Part shown: positions 29,940 to 39,359 of the stretch, in pieces
Layout of the letters: each line of letters starts with the position of its first letter
How positions within the stretch are numbered: the stretch's first letter is position 1
Virus record (IMG/VR): IMGVR_UViG_3300036834_000211
Span: 1-64,000 of that record
Strand: one strand, 5' to 3'
Origin: a virus
Length of the DNA: 64,000 nt
Program-made: the position numbers and the translations under genes
The notes under the pieces: generated by a model
The model's database searches: none
Seen by the model: the letters and a program-made list of their open reading frames with translations, nothing else
Told to the model about the DNA's origin: nothing

Positions 29940-32915
29940 GTGTCGTCCTGTTCATTATTGCCTCTGTGCTTCGACTGCTCTCGCCTGCGCGGCGTCGTAC
30001 CGGATGTGGGCTGGACCTGCGAGGCGTTCCCTAGTGGTATCCCGACCGACATCCTGGCATCAGTCCACGACCACCGCGAGCCGTACGAGGGCGACGGCGG
30101 TCTGACGTTCGAGTCCAAGGTGACGGCTCAGGATTGGTGGGGTGATGTCGAGTGGAATGAGGGAGAGCACCCGCGCGGTCAGCCCGAAAACAAAGGTCAG
30201 TTTGCCAAGACTTCGAGTGTTGACCCGAAGGTTCATTCAGGTCTCGAGAAGAAAGGTTTTTCGCACGCAGGTGGCGAGGAGGCTCGTTATACTCACGCTT
30301 CGGGGCATGGGATCAGTTTTGAGCCACCGGCAAGGGAGGGTAGCTACGCCTACCAGTGGCAGCATCACGATCCTCAGGGAAATCTCGTCAAGAGAGACTT
30401 TGGCACCAGCACCCTAACAACCCATACGAACAAGATAGTTCGTGAAGCGCAAAGGGCTCCTACTGCTGAAATACCCGAGACACCCGATTGGAAGACGCCT
30501 GAAGAGGCTGCTAAAGGATTCCGCGAGCGGCATGGAAGCGCCATCATATTTGACAATTCGATATCATCCGCTGCTCAAGTATCGAAAACAAAGCAGCTTG
30601 ATCACTCATTAAGCGAGATCAAAGCCAATTTTCCTGGTTTAGGTGCTCTTGTTAGTGTATCCCAATTCGAAATCGCCAGTGGGCGCAGTGTCCCAATGGA
30701 GGACAGTGCGGGTGCGATGGGTGGATATTATCCACAGACTAGGAGACTTGTACTAGCTTCCAGTCTCAGAACAGAGGATGGGGTTCTTCACCGCGGACAG
30801 CATCTGGTTGGTGGACATACTCTACCTAACGTCCTACGACATGAGTTGGGGCACGCTATCGAGCGCAAGGTTCGTGAGGCCTCACCTGGAGGTTGGTCTA
30901 GTACGTGGTGGCAGGAGGTAAAGAAAACTGCTGGTAAAGACATCAGCAAGTATGCCGCGACCAACTTTGCCGAGTACTTCGCCGAATCCGTAGCAGCATA
31001 TTTGCATCCAGACTTTGCAACCAGTGGGGTTAAGATTGCTCCACGCATTCTAGAAGCTTTTGACAGTTTGCTGAGAAAGTCTCCACCCGAGGGCAAATCT
31101 TTAGATCAACACATTGAAGATTCGATGCCCGAACTGACTACAGACCCCCCCGAGTCCGAGGCCCAACGCCGCGCCATGTTCGCGGCTGCGGCCGGCCACT
31201 CGAACCTGGGCATCTCCCCGAGCGTGGGCAAGGAGTTCGCCGAGTCCGACCCGGGCGGCAAGCTGCCCGAGAAGGTCGGCAAGGACCTGGCCCCCCGCAA
31301 GTGGAAGATCCTCAAGCGCCTGTTCGGCGAGTGGCTGGACGAGGAGGAGGCCGAGCCGGAGCACCAGACCGTCGACGGGTGGGATGAGTGGTCTCCAGAG
31401 GCTCGAGAGGCGGCGGCCAAGGCAAGACAAAAGAAGACCCCTTTTGAGCGTGCGATGGAGCGAACCAATAAGGGTATTGCTAAGACCGAGCGCGAAAAAG
31501 CGAAGTATGGCGGCTTGACTGCGCCTCCTAAAGGAAAGAAAATTCAAGGCCCTAGCGAGTATGACCCAAATAATCCTGCAGGTCACAAGAGATTTGATTC
31601 GGCTGACGACAACTGGACACGCCGGGGCCGAGCGGCCAGCGTAGCGCTCACCACCGGGGACGGCCACGTCCTGCTCCTGCGACGGGCACGAGACGAGACG
31701 AACTGGCCCGATACCTGGTCGTTCCCCGGTGGGAAGGCAGAGGATGACGAGGATGACGAATCCGCCGCCAGGCGGGAGTTGGGCGAGGAGACTGGTTACG
31801 ACGGCGCCCTCGACGGCATGGCCGAGCTGGAGCGCACCCGCACCCCGAACGACTTCGAGCACGTCACCTACGTCGTCCCAGTCAGGGAGAAGTTCGAGCC
31901 CAAGCTTAGCCGGGAGCACAGCGGCTTTATGTGGGCTCCGGTGACCCGACTGCCCGAGAATACCCACCCCGGCGTCCGAGCCGCGATCGACCGGGTGATC
32001 GGGAAGGTGGCCGACGACGACGGTGCTCGAGACAAGAAGCTCGTCGTAGACCTGGACGACGACGAGAACCAACTCACCAAGCTGCTGACCCACATCAAGG
32101 AGACGGCCTCCGTCGGTCACTCGTTCGAGGTCGTGGTCGACCCGGAGGACCCGGAGCATCGGGCCAAGTTCTTCATCGACGGCGACGGCGCGTTCCGCAT
32201 CAAGAAGGTGGAGCAGGCCGCCGACGAGCTGGCGATGGACTGGACCGGGACCGCGATCCTCAGTCACTCGCCGCCCTGCGAGCTGGGGCTCTTCGACCCG
32301 AATGGACCAGTTCCACCTGTCTTCGACTTCGCCTACGACCGCGAGTCGGCCCGGCAGTACGATGCGGACGGTCACCTCCACGTCAGGGACGTGAACATCG
32401 CCAAGGCGAGCGTCAACGAGTATCTCGGCGAGGAGATCCCGGACTGGGAGAAGCTGGGGCTGGACCCGAAGAGGAAGTACCGCCTGTGGCGACACCCGGA
32501 CGAGCTGAAGAAGGCCGTTCCGACGGCCAACGGGAAGCCGATCCTGGACGACCACGCGCCGATCAACGCGGACACGCACGATCGAAAGATGGTCGTCGGA
32601 TCGGTTGGCACCGACGCGAGGTGGGAGCCCCCGTTTGTGAAGTCCACCCTGTCGTTCTGGCCGGCTAAGGCCAGCCGGGAGATTGAGAGCAACCGGCGCC
32701 GCGCCCTGAGCCCGGCTTACCGATACCGACCTGACATGACCCCGGGTCGTACTCCCGACGGCGAGCCTTACGACGGTGTGATGCGCGACATCTCCTTCTC
32801 GCACCTGGCCCAGATCCCGGAGGGTCGCCAGGGACCGGACATCGTCGTCACGGACGAATTGTTCACGTGGTCGACAATCGAGCGGGCCCTGCAGGAGATG
32901 ATGGTCTCGGGATGA
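29940..32915 (+). CDS. Multi-domain head maturation protein: metallopeptidase, NUDIX hydrolase and DUF2213 prohead protease-like domains
   Basis: 991 residues from a GTG. Residues ~8-60 hold a Cys-bearing module ending SVHDHREPYEGDGGLTFE, common at the front of phage head proteins. Residues ~95-400 are lower in GC and contain HELGHAIE near 303 and FAEYFAESVAAY near 345, a gluzincin-type metallopeptidase. Residues ~560-690 are a NUDIX domain (FPGGKAEDDEDDESAARREL then GEETGY). Residues ~760-985 match DUF2213 (YLGEEIPDWEKLGLDP, GKPILDDHAPINAD, ISFSHLAQIPEGRQGPDIVV), associated with capsid maturation. DUF2213 proteins usually stand alone at ~400 residues, so this is a fusion. Confidence 0.8.
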   Translation: MSSCSLLPLCFDCSRLRGVVPDVGWTCEAFPSGIPTDILASVHDHREPYEGDGGLTFESKVTAQDWWGDVEWNEGEHPRGQPENKGQFAKTSSVDPKVHSGLEKKGFSHAGGEEARYTHASGHGISFEPPAREGSYAYQWQHHDPQGNLVKRDFGTSTLTTHTNKIVREAQRAPTAEIPETPDWKTPEEAAKGFRERHGSAIIFDNSISSAAQVSKTKQLDHSLSEIKANFPGLGALVSVSQFEIASGRSVPMEDSAGAMGGYYPQTRRLVLASSLRTEDGVLHRGQHLVGGHTLPNVLRHELGHAIERKVREASPGGWSSTWWQEVKKTAGKDISKYAATNFAEYFAESVAAYLHPDFATSGVKIAPRILEAFDSLLRKSPPEGKSLDQHIEDSMPELTTDPPESEAQRRAMFAAAAGHSNLGISPSVGKEFAESDPGGKLPEKVGKDLAPRKWKILKRLFGEWLDEEEAEPEHQTVDGWDEWSPEAREAAAKARQKKTPFERAMERTNKGIAKTEREKAKYGGLTAPPKGKKIQGPSEYDPNNPAGHKRFDSADDNWTRRGRAASVALTTGDGHVLLLRRARDETNWPDTWSFPGGKAEDDEDDESAARRELGEETGYDGALDGMAELERTRTPNDFEHVTYVVPVREKFEPKLSREHSGFMWAPVTRLPENTHPGVRAAIDRVIGKVADDDGARDKKLVVDLDDDENQLTKLLTHIKETASVGHSFEVVVDPEDPEHRAKFFIDGDGAFRIKKVEQAADELAMDWTGTAILSHSPPCELGLFDPNGPVPPVFDFAYDRESARQYDADGHLHVRDVNIAKASVNEYLGEEIPDWEKLGLDPKRKYRLWRHPDELKKAVPTANGKPILDDHAPINADTHDRKMVVGSVGTDARWEPPFVKSTLSFWPAKASREIESNRRRALSPAYRYRPDMTPGRTPDGEPYDGVMRDISFSHLAQIPEGRQGPDIVVTDELFTWSTIERALQEMMVSG

Positions 32916-34369
32916 GCAGATTAGTTGACGCGTTACGTCGAAAGTACAAGACGCCGCAGGAGGCCGTGGAGGCACTGGGTCTCGATGCCGCGCTGCTGAG
33001 AGGTGATACCGCACTGGTCGGTGATGAGGAGAATAGCATGAGAACTCAGTTGACTCCGAAGGCAGCCCTCGCCGCAGGCGCGGTCCTGGGTTGGTACAAC
33101 GCCAACAAGTCGAAGAGTACCGGCATGGCGATGGACGCTGCCGCCGATCTGATCAATCCGATCTTCGCCGGCGTCACGTCCAAGAACTACGCCGCCCAGA
33201 TACCCGTCGTCTCAGCTGCCGTCCTCGCTGCCGTCAACGGCAAGTTGGCTAACGACGTCTCCATCGAGGACGTCACCACACTAATCTCGGCGCTCCAGGG
33301 GACGGAGGCGGGTGCCGACACTGGCACCGAGGCCAACGTCGGTATGCCGGCCCACATGATGGAGGATCCGGAGGATGCCGACGACGAGAGCGAGGAGGAG
33401 CGCAAGGAGGACGAGGGCTGGGACAAGCGTGCCCGGGACGCCCGCGACCGGCTCGGTCGAGACGAGAGTGAGGAGGAGGCGGAGCGCCGCGAGGAGGAGG
33501 AAGCGGACGACGAGATGAATCCGCTAACCGGTCACGTATCAGACCGCAAGGCCGCCCGCGACAAGAGGCGGGCCGACGACGCTCGCAGGCGCCTGGGTCA
33601 CGACGAGAGCGAGGAGGAGCGCGAGAAGCGTGAGGAGCGGGAATCAGCAGAGGATCGAGTCCGCGCCCGCGACCGTCGGCGCATGGGTCGCGACTACCGC
33701 AAGGCCAGGGACGCCCACATAGCCGCCCGCGATGCCCACCGGAGGGCTACGAACGACTGGCGTGCGGCCAAGGACGCGCACCAGAGGGCGATGGACGGAC
33801 GCAGTGCGGACGACGCCGTCGCCGCCGACCGCGCTATGAAGAAGGCTGACGACGAGGCCCGCAGGGCCCACGACGCCCTGGTCAAGGCCAGGGACGCCCG
33901 TCACAAGGCCCGCGACGCTCGCAGGGCCCACGACAAGCGGTTCGGGCGGGACGAGCCCCCGCCGTTCGAGGGACGGCCGAAGAACGGAGGAACAGTGGAC
34001 AAGGCAGCGATGGACGAGGCCATCAGAGTGAGCGTCGCCGACGCCTTGCGCGAGAACGACCGCCGACACGCTGCGATCGCCGAGGCTCTCCGCGTCGTCC
34101 GACCCAGGGTCGGCGAGCTGGCGATGGACAGTTCAATCTACGCAGCCTCGGACGTCTACGATCGCGCCCTAACCGTGCTGGGCGTCGACCACGCGGGGAT
34201 CCGCGATGCGACAGCCTTGAAGCGCCTGTTCGAGGTGGCGGCGACTGCCCGTCCTAGTGCCGATCGACCGGGCGACGGGTTTGCGCACGACTCCGCCGGA
34301 CCGACCGCCGACGCAGCGAGGAGCTTCGACTCGCTCTACCCCGGGGTGCGGAACCGCTATCAGAACTGA
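32912..34369 (+). CDS. Putative scaffolding protein, charged coiled-coil
   Basis: 485 residues; the start is taken at the ATGA overlap (MSRLVDALRRKYKTPQEAVE) rather than a longer upstream frame. The N-terminal ~150 residues are ordinary (YNANKSKSTGMAMDAAADLI). The centre is an extreme Arg/Asp/Glu/Ala-rich helical stretch with repeated RRLGHDESEEER-type and ARDAHRRATNDW-type units, as in phage scaffolds that are made next to the DUF2213 protease and removed during maturation. The C-terminus has ALTVLGVDHAGIRDATALKR. It would template capsid assembly; function by context. Confidence 0.7.
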   Translation: MSRLVDALRRKYKTPQEAVEALGLDAALLRGDTALVGDEENSMRTQLTPKAALAAGAVLGWYNANKSKSTGMAMDAAADLINPIFAGVTSKNYAAQIPVVSAAVLAAVNGKLANDVSIEDVTTLISALQGTEAGADTGTEANVGMPAHMMEDPEDADDESEEERKEDEGWDKRARDARDRLGRDESEEEAERREEEEADDEMNPLTGHVSDRKAARDKRRADDARRRLGHDESEEEREKREERESAEDRVRARDRRRMGRDYRKARDAHIAARDAHRRATNDWRAAKDAHQRAMDGRSADDAVAADRAMKKADDEARRAHDALVKARDARHKARDARRAHDKRFGRDEPPPFEGRPKNGGTVDKAAMDEAIRVSVADALRENDRRHAAIAEALRVVRPRVGELAMDSSIYAASDVYDRALTVLGVDHAGIRDATALKRLFEVAATARPSADRPGDGFAHDSAGPTADAARSFDSLYPGVRNRYQN

Positions 34370-34419
34370 GTTAGAACCCGGGACGTACTTCCGAGCAAAA
34401 GTGAGAGAGGATTAGTCAG

Positions 34420-35385
34420 ATGCCCTCAAGACAGCAGCAGGCCCTAGTCGTCCCGGGGATCGGGGTCGAGGGCGACTTCGCGGATATGAACCCGCGCTAC
34501 AGCGTCCTCGCCGGACCCGGGGCGCTAGTCTCCGGATCGGCCGGGGTCTTCGTCGGTAGGTTTGCCTGGCTGAGCCAGGCGGCCCTGGATCCGGACTACG
34601 CCGCTGCGATCGTCAACAACTTTGGTGTCGGCGTCCCGGATGGCTTCGTACCGCGCAGCGGCCAGCAGTCGCTGATAACCCAGTACCTCGCCGACAGCAC
34701 CCTGCTAATCCAGCAAGGTGCGCCGCTGTGGTTGGCGGCTGGGGGTGGCTTCTTGGTGCGCAATAGCGGCTCCAACCAGGCGCTCGTCTGGCCTGTGGCG
34801 ATGAAGGCATATGCCAACCTGGCCAACGGCCTGGCTACCTTCGCCGCGACCGGCTCCCCGACCACGGCCTCCCTGACGACCTCGTCGATCGCGGCGAATA
34901 CGACGGTCGCCGCGATCAGTATGACCGGGTCGATTACCAACAACGTGCTGACGGTCACGGCCGTCTCCACCGGCACGCTGTACCCCGGTACGATCCTCAC
35001 GGGTCCGTCCGGCGTTGCCACCGGCACGCAGGTCGTCGCGCAGCTCACCAGCACGGCCACCGGCGGCGCTCTCGGCGGCCTCGGTACCTACGCACTGTCG
35101 ATCGGCGAGCAGACCGTCGCGTCCGGTACCGTGGTCGGCACCTACGGCATCTTGACCGTCGGCGGTGGCGGCCCGCCCGTTTCCGGCAGCGTGCTATCGG
35201 GCACCGGAGTCACGACCGGGACGATCGTGTGGGGACAGCTTACCGCCTCCACCTGGGTCGTGTCACCGTCCCAGACGGCGGCGAGTACTACGATCACCGC
35301 GACCCTGAACGTCGAGACCAAGTGGGCCGCGCGCTCCAGCGGCGGTGCCGGCGAGCTGATCAAGATCAGCGAGATCGCGCAGTAG
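34420..35385 (+). CDS. Capsid cement / decoration-like protein with beta inserts
   Basis: 321 residues. The first ~130 match structural cement-type proteins that follow DUF2213 in related phages (ADMNPRYSVLAGPGALVSGS, VGRFAWLSQAALDPDYAAAI, VPDGFVPRSGQQSLITQYL). From ~165 an inserted region with NVLTVTAVSTGTLYPGTILT, ATGTQVVAQL and YALSIGEQTVASG forms the same beta module seen in the tail sheath, tail terminator and tailspike of this genome. It stabilises the capsid shell surface. The inserts may be surface-exposed decoration. Confidence 0.7.
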   Translation: MPSRQQQALVVPGIGVEGDFADMNPRYSVLAGPGALVSGSAGVFVGRFAWLSQAALDPDYAAAIVNNFGVGVPDGFVPRSGQQSLITQYLADSTLLIQQGAPLWLAAGGGFLVRNSGSNQALVWPVAMKAYANLANGLATFAATGSPTTASLTTSSIAANTTVAAISMTGSITNNVLTVTAVSTGTLYPGTILTGPSGVATGTQVVAQLTSTATGGALGGLGTYALSIGEQTVASGTVVGTYGILTVGGGGPPVSGSVLSGTGVTTGTIVWGQLTASTWVVSPSQTAASTTITATLNVETKWAARSSGGAGELIKISEIAQ

Positions 35386-35386
35386 G

Positions 35387-35599
35387 ATGGCCGGCTTCGC
35401 CTTCTCGAGGGTCTACAACCCGCTGGTCGACGACTACGAAATGATCGTCGCCGCCGCCCACCACCACGCCCTGGTCGGCGTGACGGTCTTCTCGCCGACC
35501 GCGGTTCGCCTGGACTTCGCCCCGTCCGACCTACCGGGCGCTCCGGCACCCGCGAAGGTGGTACTGCCCCCGTACATCGCCCCGCCGAAGCACCGCTGA
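35387..35599 (+). CDS. Hypothetical small protein
   Basis: 70 residues, one base after the previous stop. VYNPLVDDYEMIVAAAHHH and VTVFSPTAVRLDFAPSDLPG suggest a small beta protein; no family known. A short hairpin, TCCGG (35613-35617) with CCGGA (35625-35629), lies after it and before the capsid gene; it lacks a long T-tract and is probably not a full terminator. Confidence 0.5.
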   Translation: MAGFAFSRVYNPLVDDYEMIVAAAHHHALVGVTVFSPTAVRLDFAPSDLPGAPAPAKVVLPPYIAPPKHR

Positions 35600-35653
35600 A
35601 GACCTAGACATTTCCGGCCAGGAACCGGATTTAACTGAGGAGTTTACTTAATC

Positions 35654-36769
35654 ATGACACCACAAGAAGCGAGGGCCGAGTTCCTGGCGCACCGTCCCAT
35701 CCTCGTCGAGAGGGGGATCTCGTGGTACCCCGGTACGGAGCCGCGCTCTTACTGGCCGTCCGACTTCGCCCGAGTGGCGATGGACGCCGGGCTCACCATG
35801 GATGCCGTCCCAGCCATCGGCAGCAACGCGAATGCTGGCATCCCAGCGCTGTTCACCACGTACGTCGATCCGAAGGTCTACAAGTGGATCTTTGCCGCGC
35901 TGGCCATTGCCGACATCATCGGCGAGGAGCGGCGCGTCGCCGACTGGGCCGAGCAGACGGCGATGTTCCCAGTGTCGGAGCCGACCGGCGAGACGACCGC
36001 ATACAGCGACTACGCGGACGGCGGCCGTCCCTCCGACTACAACGCTAACTGGGCGCAGTTCCAGCAGTTCCTGTTCCAGGGCGTCATCGACTACGGCGAC
36101 CTCGAGGTGGAGAGGTTCTCCCGCGCGAAGATCAATGTGATCAGCGAGAAGCAGGAGTCCAGGGCGCGCAACCTGAACACGTTCTTGAACTTCATCTACG
36201 CCTTCGGCGTGGCCGGCCTGGCGAACTACGGGTTGCTCAACGATCCGCTGCTCTCCGCGGCACTGACGCCCGGTCCGAAGGCGTACGGCGGTACGGCGTG
36301 GCAGGTCGGGACGGTCACCCGGGCGACTCCGAACGAGATCTTCACCGACATCCAGTCGCTGATCACGCTCGGCGTCCAGCAGACCCTGGGCCGCGCCAAC
36401 ATGAAGAGCCGCATGACCTTGGCCCTCGGGCCGGTCAGCCACATGGCAATCACCGCGACCAATTCCTTCAACGTCAACACGACCGACCTACTGAAGAAGA
36501 ACTTCCCGAACCTGGAGATCAACGGCGAGGCCGTCCAGTACACGGCCCAGTCTTCGATCAACCCGCAGGGGATCGTCGGTGGCAACCTCATGCAGCTCGT
36601 GATCCACGAGATCGAGGGACAGCAGACCGGCTTCGCCGCGTACGGCGAGAAGCTGCGCACCTTCCCCGTCGTCCGTCAGCTGTCGTCCTTCCGCCAGAAG
36701 GCAGTGTCGGGAGGCTGGGGCTCCATAATCCGGATGCCGATGGCGATCGTGTCGATGTTCGGCATCTGA
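35654..36769 (+). CDS. Major capsid protein, DUF2184 family
   Basis: 371 residues with GAGGAG upstream. Matches the DUF2184 capsid family in length and motifs: an early IGSNANAGIPALFTTYVDPK, WAEQTAMFPVSEPTGETTAY, a spine-like helix FSRAKINVISEKQESRARNL, FGVAGLANYGLLNDP, then LALGPVSHMAIT and a C-terminal SSFRQKAVSGGWGSIIR. HK97-like fold expected. It builds the icosahedral shell; the scaffold and DUF2213 protease lie upstream. One of the most secure assignments in the window. Confidence 0.92.
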   Translation: MTPQEARAEFLAHRPILVERGISWYPGTEPRSYWPSDFARVAMDAGLTMDAVPAIGSNANAGIPALFTTYVDPKVYKWIFAALAIADIIGEERRVADWAEQTAMFPVSEPTGETTAYSDYADGGRPSDYNANWAQFQQFLFQGVIDYGDLEVERFSRAKINVISEKQESRARNLNTFLNFIYAFGVAGLANYGLLNDPLLSAALTPGPKAYGGTAWQVGTVTRATPNEIFTDIQSLITLGVQQTLGRANMKSRMTLALGPVSHMAITATNSFNVNTTDLLKKNFPNLEINGEAVQYTAQSSINPQGIVGGNLMQLVIHEIEGQQTGFAAYGEKLRTFPVVRQLSSFRQKAVSGGWGSIIRMPMAIVSMFGI

Positions 36770-36783
36770 ATAGAGGAGAAGAG

Positions 36784-37392
36784 ATGTCAGAAGAGACCAC
36801 TCAGGTACTTAGGCGGCAATCGAGCCCGGCTCGGGTCGGGGGCTCCCCGCCGGCGGCCGGCACCGACACCGTCACCGTCGCGTGCAAGCTCCCGATGGGT
36901 GTACACATGGTGCTGTACGACGTCATCGTCGAGAAGCTCCGCGACCTCGGTGGCAACGAGCAGGAGTCGTTCAGGTCGTACCCCCGAACCGGCGCACCGA
37001 CCTTCATCCTCAACGGCTGCTCCGTCGACATTGAGAAGATGCGCAAGGGTGAGCTCCCGGATTATACGATCGTCCAAGGCTCCCTGCCCGGCACCGGATT
37101 CGGCCTGACCTCGGGCATCCCGCGGGACTTCTGGGAGGAGTGGACCAGGGCGCCGGAGTTCGCAGACGGCAAGGTGGTCACGCACCCCGGTCCGGGCTAC
37201 GACTTAGTCAAGACGGGCCAGGTGTTCGCCGCCGCAAACGACCAGCGCGCCGCGGCCGAGGCCAAGGAGAAGCGGGATGTCAGGTCCGGCCTGGAGCCGC
37301 TCAACCCGGCTGACCCGGGTCCTCGCGCCGGCCTGCCCACCGGATCAATACGTCAGAGCACGAAGGGTGCCGCGCAGACCCCGGACATCTGA
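36784..37392 (+). CDS. Hypothetical protein downstream of capsid gene
   Basis: 202 residues with AGAGGAGAAGAG before the ATG. A beta-type start (DTVTVACKLPMGVHMVLYDV) resembles a group of phage proteins encoded directly after DUF2184 capsid genes that share VACKLP. A second block reads SGIPRDFWEEWTR, and a Lys/Glu-rich helical tail follows (DQRAAAEAKEKRDVRSGLEP). No function is established for the group; a head-completion or decoration role is likely from position. Confidence 0.65.
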   Translation: MSEETTQVLRRQSSPARVGGSPPAAGTDTVTVACKLPMGVHMVLYDVIVEKLRDLGGNEQESFRSYPRTGAPTFILNGCSVDIEKMRKGELPDYTIVQGSLPGTGFGLTSGIPRDFWEEWTRAPEFADGKVVTHPGPGYDLVKTGQVFAAANDQRAAAEAKEKRDVRSGLEPLNPADPGPRAGLPTGSIRQSTKGAAQTPDI

Positions 37393-37404
37393 TCTTCACC
37401 CAGA

Positions 37405-38148
37405 ATGGCCGACGACAGCAACGGGAGGGTTGATGCGGCGACGCTCCAGCGTCTCGAGAGCGACGTCACCGCATTTCAGAGGTCCCTCCAGCTGCTGCGC
37501 GAGGAGCAGATCACCCAGATCGGCGAACTCACGAGCCTGAAGGCCTCCGTCCAGACCGGCGAGGCCGAGACCAGCGCGGCCATAAAGACCATCAACGGCA
37601 AGCTCGGACCAAACTACACAGCCCTGGCTCTGTACGCCGCCCTGGTGATCGCCGTCGTGCCGGTGGTGTGGCTGATCGTCACCATGTACACTGGAGCGGC
37701 AGTCGACAAGGCGAGCAGCGATCTGACAAACAAGATCACCCCCGCGATCTCGGCGACGCAGGTCAACGGGGAGGCCATCAGGCGCCTGAGCGACGCCGTG
37801 TCGACACTGCAGCAGGTCTCTTCCGGCAGTACCGTCGCAGACGCTGCGTCGAGGGGAGACCGGGCTCAGATCAACGATCGGCTGGGGAAGGTGGAGTCAG
37901 GCCTCGCGAGCGAGGTGGCCGAGCGCCGGGAGTTCGCCGCCTCCGTCAGGGTTGCCGAGGCCGAGATCGAGACCCAGTTCTGTAACGCGGACGCGATACG
38001 CAACCTGATGCACAAGATGGACGCAACTGACATCTCGATAGTGTGGAGGAAGGTCCTTCCCGACTCGCCCATGCCAACTGACAACATGTACTATCCGGTG
38101 CTGTGCCACCGCGGTACCAATCCGACGCAGGCGTCAGATGCGCGATGA
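37405..38148 (+). CDS. Membrane-anchored coiled-coil protein
   Basis: 247 residues. An N-terminal coiled coil (AATLQRLESDVTAFQRSLQ) leads to one transmembrane helix at about residues 74-95 (LALYAALVIAVVPVVWLIVT), then a second long helical region (AIRRLSDAVSTLQQVSS, RAQINDRLGKVESGLASE). Two short Cys-containing segments lie near the C-terminus. A membrane protein directly after the capsid gene is unexpected. With the next two genes it forms a membrane cluster that might be a spanin, holin or exclusion cassette. Confidence 0.6.
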   Translation: MADDSNGRVDAATLQRLESDVTAFQRSLQLLREEQITQIGELTSLKASVQTGEAETSAAIKTINGKLGPNYTALALYAALVIAVVPVVWLIVTMYTGAAVDKASSDLTNKITPAISATQVNGEAIRRLSDAVSTLQQVSSGSTVADAASRGDRAQINDRLGKVESGLASEVAERREFAASVRVAEAEIETQFCNADAIRNLMHKMDATDISIVWRKVLPDSPMPTDNMYYPVLCHRGTNPTQASDAR

Positions 38149-38639
38149 GCCTCCTCTGGAAGGCCATCCTGGGACGGGTCAACAGGCGCGCATTCGACTT
38201 CCCCGGCGCGGCCTACATCGCGATGATCTCGTGGATGCACGTCTCTCAGGCAATCTTCGTGCACCTGGATTCCCGGGCTGCGGACTTCCAGCACCTGCAC
38301 GGTGCGACGGACCTGATCGCCATCTTCTTGGCCTTCCACTACTTCGGCTGGGACATCGATGCCACGTTCCTGCAGGCGTTGATATGCTGCGCGTCCTCGC
38401 TGGCCGTCGTCGGGGTGGTATTCTCGGTCGGGTGGGTTCGCCTGGCCACGTTCGTGCCGCAGCACTTGGTACTCGGCGCGATGGGGTGGGGCGGGGTGCT
38501 GGCGGCCTGGCAAGGTCACTACCTCGACGGTACCCCCATGTCGTGGGGGCACATCGGTGCCGACCAGATCGGCTACATAACTCTATTCATCATCCACTCG
38601 TACGCCATCTGGCGTCGCTGCCGCTGGCAGGACGAGTGA
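38145..38639 (+). CDS. Polytopic membrane protein, holin-like size
   Basis: 164 residues in an ATGA overlap with the previous gene. About four hydrophobic spans: YIAMISWMHVSQAIFVHL, LIAIFLAFHYFGWDI, CCASSLAVVGVVFSVGWVRL, LVLGAMGWGGVLAAW, and a short last span ending in a basic tail. Several His residues are near the helix ends. No family recognised. Topology is compatible with a holin or with a membrane exclusion protein. Confidence 0.55.
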   Translation: MSLLWKAILGRVNRRAFDFPGAAYIAMISWMHVSQAIFVHLDSRAADFQHLHGATDLIAIFLAFHYFGWDIDATFLQALICCASSLAVVGVVFSVGWVRLATFVPQHLVLGAMGWGGVLAAWQGHYLDGTPMSWGHIGADQIGYITLFIIHSYAIWRRCRWQDE

Positions 38640-38939
38640 ATGCCGGGCGGGGGCCTGATAGTAGCACTAGTCGGAGCAGGTACGGGTCTGCTGATCTTGT
38701 TCCTGATACTGGGAAGACGAAATTCCACCGCAGTCAGCACCAACGGGTGGCGGGCGACGGTTGCGCAGCAGCACAGGATCGAGGAGCTCACGCGCGAGAA
38801 CTCCAGGTTGAGGAGAGACCTCGTTACCGCGCAGGAGGACGTCATGACCATCAGGAGTGACCTCGCCAGGTCGCAGCAGGATGTGATTCGTTGGCGCCGT
38901 CGGTACGAGCAGGAAGTGAGACGAGGCAGTCCCGGATGA
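38640..38939 (+). CDS. Signal-anchor coiled-coil protein, i-spanin-like
   Basis: 99 residues directly after the previous stop. An N-terminal transmembrane helix (LIVALVGAGTGLLILFLI) is followed by a periplasmic-type coiled coil (RIEELTRENSRLRRDLVTAQ, DVMTIRSDLARSQQDVIRW). That is the layout of Rz-type inner-membrane spanins, but no overlapping or nested Rz1 lipoprotein was found here. Call by topology only. Confidence 0.5.
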   Translation: MPGGGLIVALVGAGTGLLILFLILGRRNSTAVSTNGWRATVAQQHRIEELTRENSRLRRDLVTAQEDVMTIRSDLARSQQDVIRWRRRYEQEVRRGSPG

Positions 38940-38952
38940 CGAGGTATGTGAG

Positions 38953-39354
38953 GTGATCGCGCCGACAAACACGTTCGACGTCCTCGGCGACCTGGTCTCC
39001 AGGGTGCGGTGCAAGCCGGGGTGGGACTTCAAGCTGGTCGACGAGGACGGGGCGATGCGCCTGGTGATCACCGTGCGCGGTCGAGACTCGTACGACGAGG
39101 ACCTGCCGATGAACGTGCGACACTTCCTGCCGGTCCCGACGACGACGTACAACGAGAGGAGCTGGCGGCGGTGGGTGTTCGAGCAGTGCAGGCGCGTTGA
39201 GAATCACGAGCTGGGCGAGTGGTTCAGGATCGGCGACGAGCGCCCGTTCGCCCCGCTGCATGGTCCCGGCGAGGATCCGTACACCGTCCACGAGTTCCGC
39301 GACGAGGCGGACGCGCTGACTACCCAGGACGGGTCGATGCGGTCGAGGTCCTAG
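38953..39354 (+). CDS. Hypothetical protein
   Basis: 133 residues from a GTG with GAGGT upstream. Contains TFDVLGDLVSRVRCKPGWDF, LVITVRGRDSYDED, and WRRWVFEQCRRVENHELGEW followed by FRIGDERPFAPLHGPGEDPY. This Trp/Arg-rich alpha/beta pattern recurs in small phage proteins of unknown role. Located just before the head-tail connector. Confidence 0.6.
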   Translation: MIAPTNTFDVLGDLVSRVRCKPGWDFKLVDEDGAMRLVITVRGRDSYDEDLPMNVRHFLPVPTTTYNERSWRRWVFEQCRRVENHELGEWFRIGDERPFAPLHGPGEDPYTVHEFRDEADALTTQDGSMRSRS

Positions 39355-39359
39355 TTTAA

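Noticed and set aside
31101-33014. A 637-codon open frame on the minus strand
   Set aside because: It mirrors the DUF2213 fusion gene and scaffold start in high-GC DNA, lacks a ribosome site and has no recognisable domain; similar long shadows lie opposite the portal (19325-21004) and sheath (49229-51037).
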